A stretch of DNA of 53,917 nt from Bacteroidota bacterium (GTDB lineage: Bacteria > Bacteroidota > Bacteroidia > Bacteroidales > UBA6013): NCBI GenBank assembly GCA_020048645.1, contig JAIFMG010000070.1, forward strand, positions 1 to 53,917, read 5' to 3'. A program made the position numbers and the translations under genes. This document shows positions 8,293 through 18,414 of the stretch, piece by piece. The notes under the pieces were generated by a model. The model did no database searches, was not told where the DNA came from, and saw only the letters and a list, made by a program, of their open reading frames with translations. Every line of letters begins with the position of its first letter. Position 1 is the first letter of the stretch.

Positions 8293-9429
8293 TCATTCCA
8301 ACAAGACAAAAAAGTGAAGGCTATCGCTTTTTCCCTGGAAGATGCGGTGGAGATCGGCCAGCAGCCAATCGGGACGGACAACAGCGGTCTCGAAATAGTC
8401 GTTGCCTCCTTGTGCGTTTGTGCGGGCGATGGAGTTGTAGATCTTGGCCTGCCGTAGCGGGGGGAAGTCGGCCAGGCGCGGCTCGGCGTCGAGGAGCTGT
8501 TGGCGCGTGCTGGCAGTGCCCGGATTGAGCCATACGGTGGCAGAAGCCCCGCGGGCCACGACGGCCTCGAGGCTCATGGGCAGGTTTTCGGTGGAAGGGT
8601 CATCGCGCCAAAGGTAGTCGCCCCCGGCATCGGCTATCAACTTGGCCATGAACGACTTGCCCCCGGCCAGGTGCCAAGTTCCCTGCCAAGGTAGGCCCAG
8701 CATCACGGGCGGCGCTTCGCCCTGTCGCGCCTGCTGGGCCAGCGCTTGGTAGTCGTCCTCGACCTGCGCGAAGAAGCGGGCGGCGGTGTCGGCCTTGTCC
8801 AGCAGCTCGCCCATGAAGCGGACCCACTCGGCCCTGCCCAGGGGCGTGCGCTCGAGGTAATCGGCGTTGAGCAGCAGGGGGATGCCCAGCTCGGCGAGCT
8901 TGCGCGAAAGGCCCTGGGTCTCGCCGCCCACGTCGAAGGCCAGGACCGCGTCGGGGCGGGCCTGGAGCAGCAACTCGAAGTTCAGGCTGGGCGAAAAGCC
9001 CAAATCGACGCATTGCCCGCCGGCCAGGGCCGCTCGGACGCGGGGACTGTAAACGTAGTCGGCGCCGGAAATGCCGACCAGCGCTCCCAGGCCGTCCACG
9101 GCTTCGAGCTGGGCCAGGTGCGTGCTCGAAAGGCAGACCAGGCGGCGCAGGGGGCGAGTCAGGACGGCGTCGGCGTGCAGGTCGGGCGGCAGGTTCCGGC
9201 CCGAATCGACCAGCGCGTAGGTGAAGGCCACGCCCTGGGCGTCCTGCCAGGGGTCGAGCACGTGCAACAGCGTGTAGCCATCGCCCCGAAGCAGCTCGAA
9301 GTGCTCGGCCTGCGACAAGGGCACCGTGTCGTGGCGCGTCGTGCTGGACGAGCGGTCCGGCGATGGTGCGCAGGAACCAAGGCAGGCGCAGGCCGCCCCA
9401 ACCAGAAGCAAACCGATGCGCGTGCTCAT
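8293..9429 (-). CDS. Periplasmic metal/cobalamin-type substrate-binding lipoprotein
   Basis: A 378-residue lipoprotein: signal peptide with lipobox LGSC, acyl cysteine at 20. The body matches the helical-backbone metal receptor family (FepB/BtuF/TroA-like): RLVCLSSTHLAQLEAVDGLGALVGIS, then LLLQARPDAVLAF, a long backbone helix, and a second lobe with KSFMAKLIADAGGDYLW. Such proteins capture ferric siderophores, haem or cobalamin for an ABC importer. Its start codon overlaps the stop of the MATE gene by four bases, so the two are translationally coupled. No permease or ATPase gene is adjacent, which is unusual for this family; the ligand is unknown. Confidence 0.82.
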   Translation of the reverse strand: MSTRIGLLLVGAACACLGSCAPSPDRSSSTTRHDTVPLSQAEHFELLRGDGYTLLHVLDPWQDAQGVAFTYALVDSGRNLPPDLHADAVLTRPLRRLVCLSSTHLAQLEAVDGLGALVGISGADYVYSPRVRAALAGGQCVDLGFSPSLNFELLLQARPDAVLAFDVGGETQGLSRKLAELGIPLLLNADYLERTPLGRAEWVRFMGELLDKADTAARFFAQVEDDYQALAQQARQGEAPPVMLGLPWQGTWHLAGGKSFMAKLIADAGGDYLWRDDPSTENLPMSLEAVVARGASATVWLNPGTASTRQQLLDAEPRLADFPPLRQAKIYNSIARTNAQGGNDYFETAVVRPDWLLADLHRIFQGKSDSLHFFVLLE

Positions 9430-10826
9430 GCCGCCGATTCTATCGCTTTGAGACTCAGGTCAATCTCGGCCACGCGGGCATCGGCCATTCGAGCGACAAT
9501 CTTTCGGTAGCGGAGCACGAACAGGACAGCGGCGCAGGCCAAACCGGCCAAGAAGCCGATCCAAATCCCCAGTGGCCCCATGCCCAGCGGAAAAGCCAGG
9601 AGCCAGGAAACGCCCATGCCGACGACCCAATACGAGAAGCTGGCGATGTAAGTGGGAACCCGAACATCGTGAAGGCCGCGCAAGACGTGCATCCCCACTG
9701 CCTGGAGCCCATCGAAAATCTGGTAGAGGGCCGCCACGATCAGGATGCTGGCGGCTAGTTTTTGCACTTCCGGATCGCCGGAAATGAAAAGCCCGGGGAT
9801 GGCATCCCGCAAGAAGTAAATCAGCAGCCCGGTGAACGCCATGAAGAAGATGACCATCACGAAGGAAGTTTGCCCTGCCATTCGCAACGATGGGAAATCG
9901 CCCTTGCCCAGGTAGTTGCTCACGCGGATGGTGGCCGCCGAAGCGAAACCCAGGCTCATGAGGTAGGTCAGCGAGGTGATGTTGATGACGATCTGGTGGG
10001 CCGCCAGCGAGGACTCTCCAAACTGCCCCACCCAAATGGCCCCGACGGAGAAGACTCCAACTTCGATGACGATCTGCGCGCCGATGGGCAGTCCCATCCG
10101 CAAGAGCTTGACGAAGACCTTGGCATCCAGCACCATGTCTTTGAGGCCGACCAGATAGGCCCGCAGCCACGGCTTCCAGAGCATGTACCCGAAGGCCGCG
10201 AAAAGCATCAGCAGGCGCGAGAGGAAGGTCCCCCAACCGGCACCTTCGACTCCCATAGCCGGAAAGCCCATGTTGCCATAGATGAACCAGTAGTTGAACA
10301 AAACGTTCAGCAGGTTGAAAACCACGTTCATGACCATGGTGGGCTTGGTCAGCTCGAGGCCTTCGGCAAACTGCTTGAAATTGAGGAAGAAGATGCTGGG
10401 GATGATGCTCAGGGTCAGGATCTTGTAGTAGGGCACGGCCAGCTCGACGACGCGGGGCGCCTGCCCCAGCATCCCGAGCAGCGGGTGGGCCATGTAAACA
10501 ATGGCCGTTACCAGCACGGCGAACAGCAGATTGGCCAGCAGCGAATGGCCGAAGAGCTTTTGCAGCATGGCCGGGTCGCCCTTGCCGTTGGCCACGCCCG
10601 CCAGGGGCGTCAGGCCGCTGGCGAAGCCGAGGGCGAAAAGGTAGGGAACGACCCAGACGGTGCCCGCCAGGGAGACCGCGGCCAGCTCGGCGCTGCCCAA
10701 CTGGCCCACCATGATGCTGTCGGCCGTGTAGGCGATCATGTGGCCCATTTGGCCGAAAATGACCGGATAGGCCAGGCTGAGGTTCTTGCGGTAGTGGCTC
10801 CTGTGGAGCGGTGTGAAAATGTTCAT
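9426..10826 (-). CDS. MATE family multidrug/toxin exporter
   Basis: A 466-residue polytopic membrane protein with about twelve hydrophobic segments in two related halves. The N-terminal signature of the family is present: LAYPVIFGQMGHMIAYTADSIMVGQLGSAELAAVSLAG. Length is normal for NorM/DinF-type MATE proteins, which export cationic drugs or metabolites using sodium or proton gradients. The coupling ion cannot be read here, although this window is rich in sodium-energetics genes. It overlaps the downstream binding lipoprotein by four bases (ATGA), so export and ligand capture may be functionally linked. Confidence 0.9.
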   Translation of the reverse strand: MNIFTPLHRSHYRKNLSLAYPVIFGQMGHMIAYTADSIMVGQLGSAELAAVSLAGTVWVVPYLFALGFASGLTPLAGVANGKGDPAMLQKLFGHSLLANLLFAVLVTAIVYMAHPLLGMLGQAPRVVELAVPYYKILTLSIIPSIFFLNFKQFAEGLELTKPTMVMNVVFNLLNVLFNYWFIYGNMGFPAMGVEGAGWGTFLSRLLMLFAAFGYMLWKPWLRAYLVGLKDMVLDAKVFVKLLRMGLPIGAQIVIEVGVFSVGAIWVGQFGESSLAAHQIVINITSLTYLMSLGFASAATIRVSNYLGKGDFPSLRMAGQTSFVMVIFFMAFTGLLIYFLRDAIPGLFISGDPEVQKLAASILIVAALYQIFDGLQAVGMHVLRGLHDVRVPTYIASFSYWVVGMGVSWLLAFPLGMGPLGIWIGFLAGLACAAVLFVLRYRKIVARMADARVAEIDLSLKAIESAA

Positions 10827-10904
10827 GCCGCGAAATTAGTGGCTTCGGGCAAAAACAGCGCCCCCCTTCGACAACAAAACCGAATGGCCCTCCCCTGGGC
10901 CAAA

Positions 10905-10937
10905 GAAAACCGCTCCGCGGAGCAATCCGAGGAGCGG
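10905..10937 (-). terminator. Terminator after cdsA
   Basis: Read on the minus strand, CCGCTCC ... GGAGCGG forms a stem followed by TTTTCTTT. It lies 32 bases after the cdsA stop and upstream of the MATE gene, so it probably separates the two units. Confidence 0.6.
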
Positions 10938-10968
10938 GCTGATGGGCAGGGGCCGAAATGCCGAGGAC

Positions 10969-11790
10969 TCAGAACAAGGGCAGGACCAAGTGCAGGAAGA
11001 TGAAGATGACCGGCGCCGCGAACAGGACGCTGTCGAAGCGGTCCAGGATTCCGCCATGTCCGGGAAGGATGTTGCCGGAGTCCTTGACCTGGATGCTGCG
11101 CTTGAACAGCGACTCGACCAGGTCGCCATAGGTGCCGAAAATGGCCACCAAGGCGCCCGCGGCGATCCACTGCCCAGGGCTGAGGCTGGTGAAGCCATGC
11201 GAGACCAGCCAGCCCGCCAACATGGCGAAAAGCCCTCCGCCGAGCGTCCCCTCCCACGATTTTTTCGGAGAAACCCGCTCGAACAGGCGGCGCCTGCCGA
11301 TCTGGCTGCCCACCAGGTAGGCGCCCGTGTCGTTGGTCCAGATCAGGATGAAGATGCCCATGACCACTTGGGGCGAAAAGCCTCCGCCCTCGGCCACGGC
11401 CAACTGGGGCAGGAGCGAGAAGGGAATGGCGACGTAGGCCACTCCCCAGAGCGTGTAGGCCAGGTTCACAAACGGGCGTGCCGAACCACGGTACAACTCC
11501 ACCAACGGCATCGCCAGAACGGCCAACAGGGGCAAGAAAAGCACCCACAGCGGAGCCGAGTGGAAGGCGTTGGCATGGCTGGCCACGAAAAGGCCGACGC
11601 CCGCGGCCAGCCCGAGCACCACTTGCGGCGCGGCTTCGTCCTTGCGGCTCAGCCTGAAAAACTCCAGCAGGCCCAAGACGGTCACCAGAAGGAAGAAAAG
11701 CCCCAAGCCCATGGGGTGCAGCCAGATGGCCGCGACAAGCACCGCGACGAAAATCGTCCCCGTGATGCCTCTTTGAACCATGTTATTCAT
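10969..11790 (-). CDS. cdsA: Phosphatidate cytidylyltransferase
   Basis: An integral membrane enzyme that makes CDP-diacylglycerol from phosphatidate and CTP, the branch point of phospholipid synthesis. About eight hydrophobic segments are visible. The C-terminal half carries the CdsA signature: WTNDTGAYLVGSQIGRRRLFERVSPKKSWEGTLGG and, later, FGTYGDLVESLFKR-type sequence ending in LPGHGGILDRFDS. I start at ATG 11790 (MNNMVQRGITG), which overlaps the upstream stop by eight bases; ATG 11781 is the alternative. Coupling to the DUF2007 gene is the usual Bacteroidota arrangement near ftsH. Confidence 0.95.
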   Translation of the reverse strand: MNNMVQRGITGTIFVAVLVAAIWLHPMGLGLFFLLVTVLGLLEFFRLSRKDEAAPQVVLGLAAGVGLFVASHANAFHSAPLWVLFLPLLAVLAMPLVELYRGSARPFVNLAYTLWGVAYVAIPFSLLPQLAVAEGGGFSPQVVMGIFILIWTNDTGAYLVGSQIGRRRLFERVSPKKSWEGTLGGGLFAMLAGWLVSHGFTSLSPGQWIAAGALVAIFGTYGDLVESLFKRSIQVKDSGNILPGHGGILDRFDSVLFAAPVIFIFLHLVLPLF

Positions 11791-12781
11791 CCTCTTCTTC
11801 GTCTCCTTCCTCTTGTCCCCATTCATCGCCATCCTCGAGCTGGTCGAGGGCTTCCTTGGCCCTGTCGAAATTCTCGGACTCTATCCAAAGCTCGACGCTG
11901 CCGATCATGAACGTGGTGTCGCGCTTGCGGACAATGACCGACTCGATTTCGTGCTGCTCGAGCCAGTCGGAGACCATCTCGGCCTGGTAGCTGAAGTCGA
12001 AGACCTCGAACCGTCCCCAGGCGCGGACTTGCGCGAGGGCCTCGAGGCTTTCGGCCTCCTCGTCCTCGGGCACCCAAAGCTCGAAGGTGCTGTTCATGGA
12101 AGTGAAAGGCGCCTGCTTGCGCAAGAAGTGGTTGATGCCGCGCTTGTCGAACTCGTTTTCGACCAGCTCGACCTGGTGGAACTTTTCGAACTCGCGGAGC
12201 TTGACCCAGCCGGGCATCTTCTCGACCAGCTCCTGGGCCTGCTCGAGCCGCTGCGCTTCGACGTAGAGCTTGATTTCCTCGAGGTGCAGGTCCGAGTCTT
12301 GCTTGCGGAGCACCAGGGTGGGCACGCCGGCCTGCTCGAGCAGGTCCACCAGGAGGGTGGTCTGGTCGATTTTCTCGAAGGAATCGAGCTTGACCCAGCC
12401 GGGCAGTACGTCCAGGATGACGCGGCATTTCTCGTACTCCTCGTTCTTGACGTACAGCTCGTAGGGATAGAGCGCTTCTTCCTCTTCGCCTAGCTTGAAC
12501 AGGGGCGTGATGCCGTTTTCGACAAGCAGTTCAGCCAGTCGCTCGACGGGCTCGCGGCGGGTCATGGCGTTGACCAGGCTGTTGCCGCGCATGTGCTCGA
12601 TCAGGAAGTTGGCCTCCTCGACGTGCTCGTGGTGGACGTAGAGTTCGACGCTTCCAATCTGGAAGGCGGAATCCTTACGGGGGACGACCACCACGCTCAG
12701 CGCGTTTTCCTCAAGCATCTGCTTGTAGGGCACGACCTGGTCGAAACGGTCGAAACTGTGAATTTTTATCCATCCTTGCAT
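11783..12781 (-). CDS. Protein of five tandem DUF2007-type domains
   Basis: A soluble acidic protein of 332 residues built from five copies of a unit of about 60 residues resembling DUF2007 (the 'putative signal transducing' domain). Copy 1 covers about 3-65, copy 2 about 75-128 (lacking the opening W), copy 3 about 129-192, copy 4 about 192-255 and copy 5 about 257-318. Shared features are W(I/V)K-x-x-(S/E)F, a central LLE-x-x-(I/V), then an ELYV/KLYV/ELWV strand. The tail is almost all Glu/Asp. Family members are usually single-domain; their biochemical role is not established. It overlaps and precedes cdsA. Confidence 0.85.
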   Translation of the reverse strand: MQGWIKIHSFDRFDQVVPYKQMLEENALSVVVVPRKDSAFQIGSVELYVHHEHVEEANFLIEHMRGNSLVNAMTRREPVERLAELLVENGITPLFKLGEEEEALYPYELYVKNEEYEKCRVILDVLPGWVKLDSFEKIDQTTLLVDLLEQAGVPTLVLRKQDSDLHLEEIKLYVEAQRLEQAQELVEKMPGWVKLREFEKFHQVELVENEFDKRGINHFLRKQAPFTSMNSTFELWVPEDEEAESLEALAQVRAWGRFEVFDFSYQAEMVSDWLEQHEIESVIVRKRDTTFMIGSVELWIESENFDRAKEALDQLEDGDEWGQEEGDEEEDE

Positions 12782-12835
12782 GGGGAGTGGGTGTTGGTTT
12801 TTGGCACAAGGCTTGGCCCCGGCGTTTTGATTCTC

Positions 12836-12843
12836 CGAAGGTA
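12836..12843 (-). promoter_or_regulatory. Candidate -7 box for the DUF2007-cdsA unit
   Basis: On the minus strand TACCTTCG lies about 55 bases before the ATG at 12781, just past the ftsH terminator. It differs from TAnnTTTG at one base but matches TAnnTTCG boxes elsewhere in the window (19651, 33474, 48645). Confidence 0.35.
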
Positions 12844-12857
12844 AAAACTTTTGTCCT

Positions 12858-12906
12858 GAAAAAAAAGGCGCAGGGCCGGAAAACCAAGCGGTCGTCCGGC
12901 CCTGCG
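12858..12906 (-). terminator. ftsH terminator
   Basis: On the minus strand CGCAGGGCCGGA pairs with TCCGGCCCTGCG, followed by a run of eight T. It begins about 20 bases after the ftsH stop. Confidence 0.85.
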
Positions 12907-12925
12907 GGTAGGCGGCTTGCCCCTT

Positions 12926-14893
<1,968 letters not shown>

Positions 14894-14984
14894 TTGAGAT
14901 TTGACGTTGCTTGTGGGTGATGTGCCTTCAAGCGCCGTACCATTGCCCATTTGTCAGGCAAATTGGCGCCACCTGGCCTTTTTG

Positions 14985-15356
14985 TCAGTAAGCCTCCTCG
15001 ATGGCTGTGGCCTTGGCGTCGGCCCAGAGCTCTTCCAACTGGTAGAACTCGCGGTGCTCGGTCTGGAACACGTGTACGACCACGTCGCCATAGTCGAGCA
15101 GCACCCAGTTGGCGTGCTGGTAGCCGAAGCGTTTGAGGAGCCTGTCTTGGGTCTGCTTCTTGACCAGCTCTTCCACGTAGGAGGCGATGGCGTCAACCTG
15201 GGTCGAGGACTGGGCGTCGGCGATCACGAAGAAGGAGCAGATGGCGTTGTCGAGGTGGCGCATGTCGAGGCTGACGATCGAATTGCCTTTCTTCTCTTTC
15301 ATGGCCTCGATGACCGTGTCCACCAAAACCAGCGTGCTTTCGTTGTTGAAATTCAT
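14985..15356 (-). CDS. rsfS: Ribosomal silencing factor RsfS
   Basis: A 123-residue protein that binds ribosomal protein L14 and blocks subunit joining when nutrients run low. The family core is visible: IVSLDMRHLDNAICSFFVIADAQSSTQVDAIASYVEE, then WVLLDYGDVVVHVF and REFYQLEELWADA near the C terminus. The start is ATG 15356 (MNFNNESTL); the longer frame reaches back through the intergenic region and rimO's 5' end. Position upstream of ftsH is the expected Bacteroidota arrangement, and the pair is probably one operon. Confidence 0.95.
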   Translation of the reverse strand: MNFNNESTLVLVDTVIEAMKEKKGNSIVSLDMRHLDNAICSFFVIADAQSSTQVDAIASYVEELVKKQTQDRLLKRFGYQHANWVLLDYGDVVVHVFQTEHREFYQLEELWADAKATAIEEAY

Positions 15357-15397
15357 GGATGATATTTTTGTTCGGCCCAAAATTAAAAAAATAAAGC

Positions 15398-15405
15398 CAA
15401 AGCTA
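15398..15405 (-). promoter_or_regulatory. Candidate -7 box for rsfS-ftsH
   Basis: TAGCTTTG on the minus strand matches TAnnTTTG exactly and lies 41 bases before the rsfS ATG in an AT-rich island. An ATTG is found 14 bases further up, closer than the usual spacing. Confidence 0.45.
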
Positions 15406-15606
15406 AGGTTTTTCGCGCACAATGGCCCACGATGCTCGGGCAGGCTCTGCCCGGCAGCCCAATTCCCGCGAGAATATCGGAGCCCGATGTCCGAGATTTG
15501 GCCAAAAGAGCGTAGATTCGCGCCCGCCACGCGTTGGCGGAGCGCCCAGGGCGTCCTCCCGACAACGCCCAAGGCCGCCCCCTTTTCCCATGACAACATC
15601 CCGGAC

Positions 15607-16920
15607 ATGAAGACCAAAAAAGACAAGATCAACATCGTTACCCTGGGCTGCTCCAAGAACCTGGTGGACTCGGAGGACCTCCGCACCCAGCTTGCCCGAA
15701 GCGGCTTCAACATCGTACACGACCAGGACCACTCGGACGCCCGAACCGTCATCATCAACACCTGCGGGTTCATCAAGGACGCCAAGGAGGAATCCGTCAA
15801 CACCATCCTGCGCGCCGTCCATGCCAAGGAAAAGGGCGTGCTCGACCATGTCTATGTCATGGGATGCCTCTCGCAGCGCTACAAGAAGGACCTCGAGGCC
15901 GAGATTCCGGACGTGGACAAGTACTTCGGCGCCAACAACATCCCCGACATCGTCAAGGAGTTCAAGGTCGATTACAAGAAGGAGCTCGTGGGCGAGCGCA
16001 TGACCTTCACGCCCAAGCATTACGCCTACATGAAGGTCTCCGAGGGCTGCGACCGCACCTGCGCGTTCTGCGCCATTCCGCTCATGCGGGGCCGGCACGT
16101 CTCCAAGCCCATGGACGAGCTCGAGCAGGAGGCCCGCAACCTGGTGGCCGCGGGCGTCAAGGAAATCATGCTCATCGCCCAGGACATGTCGTTCTACGGA
16201 TTCGACCTCTACGGCGAGCTCAAGCTGGCCGAGCTGCTCGAACGGCTCAGCCAGGTCGAGGGCCTGCGCTGGATCCGCCTGCACTACGTCTATCCGACCA
16301 AGTTCCCCCACGAGGTCCTGCGGGTCATGCGCGAGCGGCCCAACATCTGCAAGTACGTGGACATGCCCTTGCAGCACATCACTGACAACATGCTCAAGAT
16401 CATGCGCCGAGGCGGAAGCCAGCAGAAGACCCTCGACCTGGTCCGCAAGTTCCGCCAGGAGGTGCCCGGCATCGCCATGCGCACCACCCTGCTCGTCGGC
16501 CACCCCGGCGAGACCCTCGAGGACTTCGAGGCCCTCAAGCAGTTCGTCCGCGAAAGCCGCTTCGACCGCCTGGGCGTCTTCACCTTCTCGAACGAGGAGG
16601 ACACCCACGCCTACCGCAAGCTCACCGACGACATACCCGAGAAGGAGAAGCAGCGCCGGGCCGACGAAATCATGGCCATCCAGCAGGAAATCTCCCTCGA
16701 GCTCAACCAGGCAAAGGTCGGAAAGACCCTGCGCGTGCTGCTCGACCGCCGCGAGGGCGACCAGTGGGTCGGACGCACCGAGGCCGACTCGGTCGAAGTC
16801 GATAACGAGGTGCTCCTCGAGGCCAACGGGCACGAGCTGGCCGAGGGAATGTTCGTGGACGCGCTCATCACCCAGGCCGAAGACTACGACCTGCTGGGGC
16901 AAGTCGTGGCCCTGGCCTGA
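15607..16920 (+). CDS. rimO: Ribosomal protein S12 methylthiotransferase RimO
   Basis: A radical-SAM enzyme that adds a methylthio group to the conserved aspartate of ribosomal protein S12. The 437-residue protein from ATG 15607 has the N-terminal UPF0004 domain with cluster cysteines 15, 53 and 87 (LGCSKN, NTCGF, MGCLSQ). The radical-SAM CxxxCxxC motif is at 148-155 (SEGCDRTCAFC), and a C-terminal TRAM domain ends in LGQVV. LGCSKNLVDSE near the start is typical of RimO rather than MiaB. The frame stays open far upstream, but nothing before 15607 resembles the family. Single gene with its own terminator. Confidence 0.96.
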   Translation: MKTKKDKINIVTLGCSKNLVDSEDLRTQLARSGFNIVHDQDHSDARTVIINTCGFIKDAKEESVNTILRAVHAKEKGVLDHVYVMGCLSQRYKKDLEAEIPDVDKYFGANNIPDIVKEFKVDYKKELVGERMTFTPKHYAYMKVSEGCDRTCAFCAIPLMRGRHVSKPMDELEQEARNLVAAGVKEIMLIAQDMSFYGFDLYGELKLAELLERLSQVEGLRWIRLHYVYPTKFPHEVLRVMRERPNICKYVDMPLQHITDNMLKIMRRGGSQQKTLDLVRKFRQEVPGIAMRTTLLVGHPGETLEDFEALKQFVRESRFDRLGVFTFSNEEDTHAYRKLTDDIPEKEKQRRADEIMAIQQEISLELNQAKVGKTLRVLLDRREGDQWVGRTEADSVEVDNEVLLEANGHELAEGMFVDALITQAEDYDLLGQVVALA

Positions 16921-16940
16921 ACCGAAAATCGCATGCGCCG

Positions 16941-16996
16941 CGCCGCGAAGGCGGGACTTCCGAGAACCCCCGGAAGCTCCCGCCTTCGGCGTTTTC
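16941..16996 (+). terminator. rimO terminator
   Basis: CGCCGCGAAGGCGGGA ... CTTCCG pairs with CGGAAG ... TCCCGCCTTCGGCG, followed by TTTT. It starts about 20 bases after the rimO stop. Confidence 0.85.
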
Positions 16997-17198
16997 ACCC
17001 TTTCCAGCACCAGGGGAAAGCACCCGAAATTGGCACCAGGCGCCCAGCGCCGCCCCAGGGCCAACGTCCGCTCTATCAGCCAGAAAACCCCGCGGCGGCG
17101 AATCGCAAACCTTTTCGGTTTTGGGAGACGCCAACTTTTGCCCGCCGCCGACGTATTTCTCTCTGCGCGCAAACAACCTTTGCGCCCCTGGGCGCGTC
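16997..17198. other. Non-coding spacer between rimO and the Gfo/Idh gene
   Basis: No convincing gene is seen here. Open frames on both strands have low-complexity Arg/Pro-rich translations and are shadows of GC-rich sequence. The spacer ends at a good promoter. Confidence 0.6.
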
Positions 17199-17229
17199 TT
17201 TGGAGTATCGCTTCAAACCACTACATTTG
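17199..17229 (+). promoter_or_regulatory. Bacteroidota-type promoter of the Gfo/Idh gene
   Basis: TTTG at 17199-17202 and TACATTTG at 17222-17229 are separated by exactly 19 bases, a perfect match to the -33/-7 consensus of the Bacteroidota housekeeping sigma factor. The ATG follows at 17291. Confidence 0.8.
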
Positions 17230-17290
17230 CCTAGAGGTGCCTTTCATGGGCGCGCGAAATGCACCGGCGACAAACCTTAACTCCGAATCA

Positions 17291-18307
17291 ATGAACGTAG
17301 CACTAGTCGGTTATGGATACTGGGGGAAAATCCTGCTCAAGAACCTCTTGGAAATCAAGGACTTCAACCTCAAAGCTGTGGTGGACCTCGACTATGAGCA
17401 GCTCAAACCCATAAAGGCCGAGCATCCCGAAATCGACATTTCCGCCAACTACCAGGAGGTTTTCAAGCGCGACGACATCGAGGCCGTGCTGGTCGGCACC
17501 GAAGAGACCACGCACTACCAGATCGCCCGCCATGCCCTGCACATGGGCAAGCACGTCTTCATCGAAAAGCCCATGACCTGCTCCTTCTCCACCTCGAAGG
17601 AGCTCGTCCTGCTGGCCGAAAAGAATGACAGAACCCTGATGGTCAACCACTTGCTGCTCTATTCGCAGCCCGTGGTCAAAATCAAGGAGCTGCTGGCCGA
17701 CAAAAGGGGCGACATCCTCTACATCGACTGCATGAGGGTCAGCTTCGCCCCGCAGATCCGCAAGCGCATCAACGTCCTCTGGGACCTGGCCCCGCACGAC
17801 ATTTCCGTGGTCAACTACCTCCTCGAGGACATGCCCGTCTGCGTCAGCGCCAGCGGCGTGCCCAACGTCAGCACCGAGAACCAGGACACCGTGGACTGCT
17901 CGCTCTACTACCGCCGAGGCAAGATCATCAACCTCAAATTCTCCTGGAAATACCCCCTGCGCAAGCGCCAGACCCTCATCCGCACCCACGACGAGGTCAT
18001 GGTCTATGACGAGTGCTCCGAGGACTCCAGCATCCACGTCTTCTCGGTCAACTCCGACAGCCAGGCACCGGCCAAGCACCCCGTGGAGCGCGTGCCGCCG
18101 CTGGCCGTGGCCCTCAAGGACTTCCTCTACTCCATCGAAATCGGCCACCAGCCACTGGCCAGCGGCAAATCGGCCCTCGACGTCATCAAGATCATCGACG
18201 CGCTGCAAAGCTCGCTCGACAACAACGGCGAGAAAGTTTTCCTCGACCTCGACCCCTACCGGCTGAAATCCACAAACAGCACCTACGACTACATCCTGGA
18301 ACGCTGA
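17291..18307 (+). CDS. Gfo/Idh/MocA family NAD(P)-dependent oxidoreductase
   Basis: A 338-residue dehydrogenase of the sugar/inositol type. The Rossmann loop GYGYWG (residues 7-12) is followed by an acidic VVDLD at the end of the second strand (favouring NAD), and by the family signature EKP at 92-94 (VFIEKPMTCS). A C-terminal alpha/beta substrate domain includes WDLAPHDISVVNYLL, a region where the catalytic His of this family often lies. Substrates are typically sugars or nucleotide-sugars; surface polysaccharide synthesis is a common role but unproven here. The start at 17291 lies 62 bases after a consensus promoter. Confidence 0.88.
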   Translation: MNVALVGYGYWGKILLKNLLEIKDFNLKAVVDLDYEQLKPIKAEHPEIDISANYQEVFKRDDIEAVLVGTEETTHYQIARHALHMGKHVFIEKPMTCSFSTSKELVLLAEKNDRTLMVNHLLLYSQPVVKIKELLADKRGDILYIDCMRVSFAPQIRKRINVLWDLAPHDISVVNYLLEDMPVCVSASGVPNVSTENQDTVDCSLYYRRGKIINLKFSWKYPLRKRQTLIRTHDEVMVYDECSEDSSIHVFSVNSDSQAPAKHPVERVPPLAVALKDFLYSIEIGHQPLASGKSALDVIKIIDALQSSLDNNGEKVFLDLDPYRLKSTNSTYDYILER

Positions 18308-18337
18308 CAAGCCCCGCCAACAACGGCCCATTTTCCT

Positions 18338-18379
18338 CAAAAATAAAGGTTTTCGCTTCGGCGAAAACCTTTATTTTTG
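18338..18379 (+). terminator. Perfect 19-bp hairpin with UUCG loop; contains a -7 box
   Basis: The arms at 18338-18356 and 18361-18379 are perfectly complementary and joined by a TTCG tetraloop. The T-rich end of the right arm makes it a terminator for the Gfo/Idh gene. The last eight bases (18372-18379, TATTTTTG) equal the TAnnTTTG -7 consensus, so the same element may start transcription of the gene at 18415. Confidence 0.75.
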
Positions 18380-18414
18380 CACCTCGATTCTCGACCCTAA
18401 AACCCAACCCCACC

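Noticed and set aside
15403-17172. A 589-codon minus-strand frame opposite rimO
   Set aside because: Antisense shadow of rimO, spans the terminator.
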